Shown: piece by piece, positions 61,578 through 64,000 of the stretch
How positions within the stretch are numbered: the stretch's first letter is position 1
Layout: the number at the start of each line of letters is the position of its first letter
Source of the DNA: Ophiura sarsii
Lineage: Eukaryota > Echinodermata > Ophiuroidea > Amphilepidida > Ophiuridae
Assembly (NCBI GenBank): GCA_035610835.1
Contig: CM069455.1
Span: 52,308,639-52,372,638, forward strand
Direction: 5' to 3'
DNA length: 64,000 nucleotides
The notes under the pieces: model-generated
What the model saw: the letters and a program-made list of their open reading frames with translations, nothing else
Told to the model about the DNA's origin: nothing
The model's database searches: none
Made by a program: the position numbers and the translations under genes

Positions 61578-62177
61578 TACTGATAACAAATACATTTATT
61601 ATCAGTCAGAAATATCTGTAAGAACAAGCGGAGTGCACCCTAATATTGTTTGTTCATTGTTCATAGTGCATGTTTTGTAGCGTTATAAATATGTACGTTT
61701 ATTTATCCTGTCTCAACGACATTAAACTATTAACTAGGGGTAGGGGGGGGGGGGGTATATTAATAAATGATCTACGATCGGTTAACTATCCCACTACATG
61801 GAAGATATTAACGTTTATCCCTGAAGTCCATGTGTTTAGCCAAAATAATATTTAAAGGGTGTGTTTTGTGAAATTTTGACAGCAAGAAGTCATGCCATAT
61901 GTTCTCCAAACAAAACTTATCAACGGGAAAGTGATAATATCTTACTAGTATACGGTACCATAGTTGAAACGATTAGACCAGCTTAACACTGCCATTTGAT
62001 TGTTGTATAGTCCATGCACGTGATGTATCTATCAATGCCCATGTACATGTATGTGATGTATCTATACATGCATGACATTTTCAATTGTATAAACGATGTA
62101 AAAATATGTAATAAAATGTCACATGTGACAGAACTATAGATGATAGTATTTTGCAATTTTTTAAATTGTTGATTATT

Positions 62178-62490
62178 TAAAGGTGTATGTTCCGATCACT
62201 TTTTGGGGCTATGATTTTTTTCACATCAAGATATATCAGAAGAATCCCCAAATTTTATTCATTATGTCTGTAAAATCTTAGGGGCCATAAATGTTCCATT
62301 TAGAAATTATAGGCTAAAATGTGGTGAATTACTGTCAAAGGTGGTTTACCACCAGCAAGTTTGTGTACATTTGGCACATTTTTGCGACCTTGTGCTTCTA
62401 AAATAAGAACCATTGGAGTTATGCCACTCAAACTTTGGAATGTAATGACCTTTCATGTAAAATAGAAAACATCAAGTTGAAAATAAATCT
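62178..62490 (+). mobile_element. MITE family B copy 5, right end lost
   Basis: AAAGGTGTATGTTCCGATCA to AAAACATCAAGTTGAAAATA matches the family interior closely; the terminal inverse end is absent. Confidence 0.75.
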
Positions 62491-62626
62491 AAATTTCCAG
62501 ATCGAGTTTAGAAAAATCAATTCAAAGCTATTTTGTGAAAAAGGTGACACATTTGGGATGACATCAAGGGCAAATGTTGATATAAAATTGGATGATTTGA
62601 GCATGAAACGCAAAGATATTGGTCGA

Positions 62627-62648
62627 GCTACGAGTTTAAACTCGTAGC
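62627..62648. repeat. Perfect 22-bp palindrome
   Basis: GCTACGAGTTT is followed directly by its complement AAACTCGTAGC. Nothing comparable lies around it. Confidence 0.8.
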
Positions 62649-63251
62649 GAGACCCAATATATTTGTGTATCATGCAAAATAATCCATCCATCCATCCAAT
62701 ATTGTTTATCATTATGTTTTGAGAATCTGACTTGACATAAAAATTCAAAAACAATTTTCAATATTTTAAACAAATATATCAAATAAATTCAACAACAGAA
62801 ATCGCCATAACAACAACAACAACAGAAATCGCCATGTTTGAACAAGGCGCAACTTATTCATATATGACCAGTCTCATTTTAATTTCATGCAAAAGTGTTT
62901 TGTAAGGTTTGCAATGACACCTCGCTTATCACCTTTGACCTTGCATTCAGAATGTATGATTTACTTAAAATGCATATTGCCAATAAAAACCTCCTTTCAT
63001 ATATGACTGGTCACATTATCTGTGATGACATTTTTGTTCAAAATAAATTCACTCTTTAAAATTTCCATTTGGACTTGCCACATATGCCCCACGAAGTTTG
63101 TTGTGATTCATTCCCGGGATTCATTGTTCACATGGGTTTGAACTTGACATGTTACAGGGCTCAAAATAGAGGGTGATTAGCCCCCGAATTGTACAAAATA
63201 GCCCTTAAAAATATTGATGCCATAAAGTACAGTTTAAAATAGCCCTCGTAA
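62649..63251. other. Unassigned sequence
   Basis: AT-rich, with a short direct repeat of CAACAGAAATCGCCAT at about 62793 and 62818. No gene was found. Confidence 0.4.
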
Positions 63252-63573
63252 GGCCAAATTAAATTAATTGTTTGTCTCAAAGCTCCTCTCCTGTTGTAAA
63301 ACTAATGCGGAATGCGGGGTTTTTTTTCAATTTTTTTTTTTTTTTTTTAAATATAAAATATTGAAATCCTTGTAAAAGTGAACTTTTGTATTTAAGATGA
63401 TCTGATCAATGAAAATCTGAAAAATCTGTGAAATTTTAGATTTCTTTTTTTTTTTTTTGGAAAAAAAAAAAAAATGACAAAAAAAGTTTTTTTCAGATTT
63501 TTGTTTTTCTTATGCGCACCAATAAACGAACGCGCGCGGGAGCTTTGAGACAAACAATTATTTTAATTTGGCC
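63252..63573. mobile_element. Harbinger-like palindromic MITE
   Basis: GGCCAAATTAAATTAATTGT and TTGTCTCAAAGCTCC pair with GGGAGCTTTGAGACAA and ATTTTAATTTGGCC. TAA lies on both sides (63249-63251, 63574-63576). The loop is T- and A-run rich. Confidence 0.85.
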
Positions 63574-63690
63574 TAATCCAAAATGTATTTTGGGCCGTGA
63601 CTAAACATTTTTTCTCAAAAAACTTCCAATGAGTGACTTGACTCAAGCCAACCAGTACTTTGGCTTGAGTTGACCTTTATAATTAGATTG

Positions 63691-63961
63691 ACTATATGTG
63701 ACGCGGTCAAGAGGAATGAGTCGGATGTCGACCCTGGTCGAAAATGAGTTTTTAATCTAGTTTTAAAGAAGACACCTAGAGCTTTCAGAAACTGAAAACC
63801 CCATGTCGATACGACGTTTTGTTCCAAAGTTATGTCAAATTGTATACATGAATTTCCATCAAAACTTATGTAAGCCGCCATTTTGAATTGGCCATATCTC
63901 AATTTGAGATTCCCCGACATCCGACATCCGACTCATTTCTCTTGATTGCGTCACATATAGT
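63691..63961. mobile_element. Inverted-repeat MITE at the right edge
   Basis: ACTATATGTGACGC and GCGTCACATATAGT form exact inverted ends; arms continue through TCAAGAGGAATGAGTCGGAT and GTCG. Confidence 0.85.
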
Positions 63962-64000
63962 CTATTTGTCCATCACGATAATGACGTACGCAACTGCATC

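Overview
The window is animal nuclear DNA: split genes with GT-AG (and one GC-AG) introns, long introns and UTRs, tRNA-derived sequences, LINE fragments, and very many short inverted-repeat transposons and minisatellites. Gene content and repeat style fit a marine invertebrate, probably a deuterostome (inference; no species marker was seen).

Four protein-coding genes are supported. (1) 1-3622, minus: the start of a secreted or membrane protein with a signal peptide, about 38 tandem 20-residue units carrying up to three N-glycosylation sequons each, a possible CUB-like domain, then a cysteine cap and leucine-rich repeats running off the left edge. The sense strand is minus; the long plus-strand frame over the same array is a shadow. 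(2) 8829-11625, plus: the last two coding exons of EIF2B2 (eIF2B beta). (3) 40872-23435, minus: a complete six-exon SERBP1/HABP4-family gene of about 535 residues with conserved splice phases, one GC-AG intron, and a tandem array of copies of its exon 4 3' half plus splice donor. (4) 53078-59256, plus: a complete four-exon ZNF367-type C2H2 zinc-finger gene of about 311 residues with two E2F-type sites beside its start codon.

Layout: 1-3.6 kb CUB/LRR gene; 4.75-8.58 kb a fold-back element with TTAA ends, filled with a 109-bp satellite and carrying a 5'-truncated LINE in its right tip; 8.6-12.1 kb EIF2B2 end; 12.2-20.2 kb transposon and minisatellite cluster; 20.3-40.9 kb SERBP1-like gene with many insertions in its introns; 41-44.9 kb MITEs and a LINE relic split by a hAT element; 45-48 kb a 28-bp minisatellite of about 70 copies interrupted by a CCAATATTGG-rich array; 48-52 kb more MITEs; 53-60.6 kb ZNF367; 61-64 kb more MITEs.

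The genes have unrelated jobs (surface recognition, translation initiation, mRNA/ribosome binding, cell-cycle transcription); no operon-like or pathway cluster is present. The most notable features are the N-glycosylation repeat protein, the exon-plus-donor tandem array in the SERBP1-like gene, the fold-back element with an internal satellite, the palindromic arrays, and the unusually clear nested insertions with target duplications of 3, 8, 9 and 14 bp.
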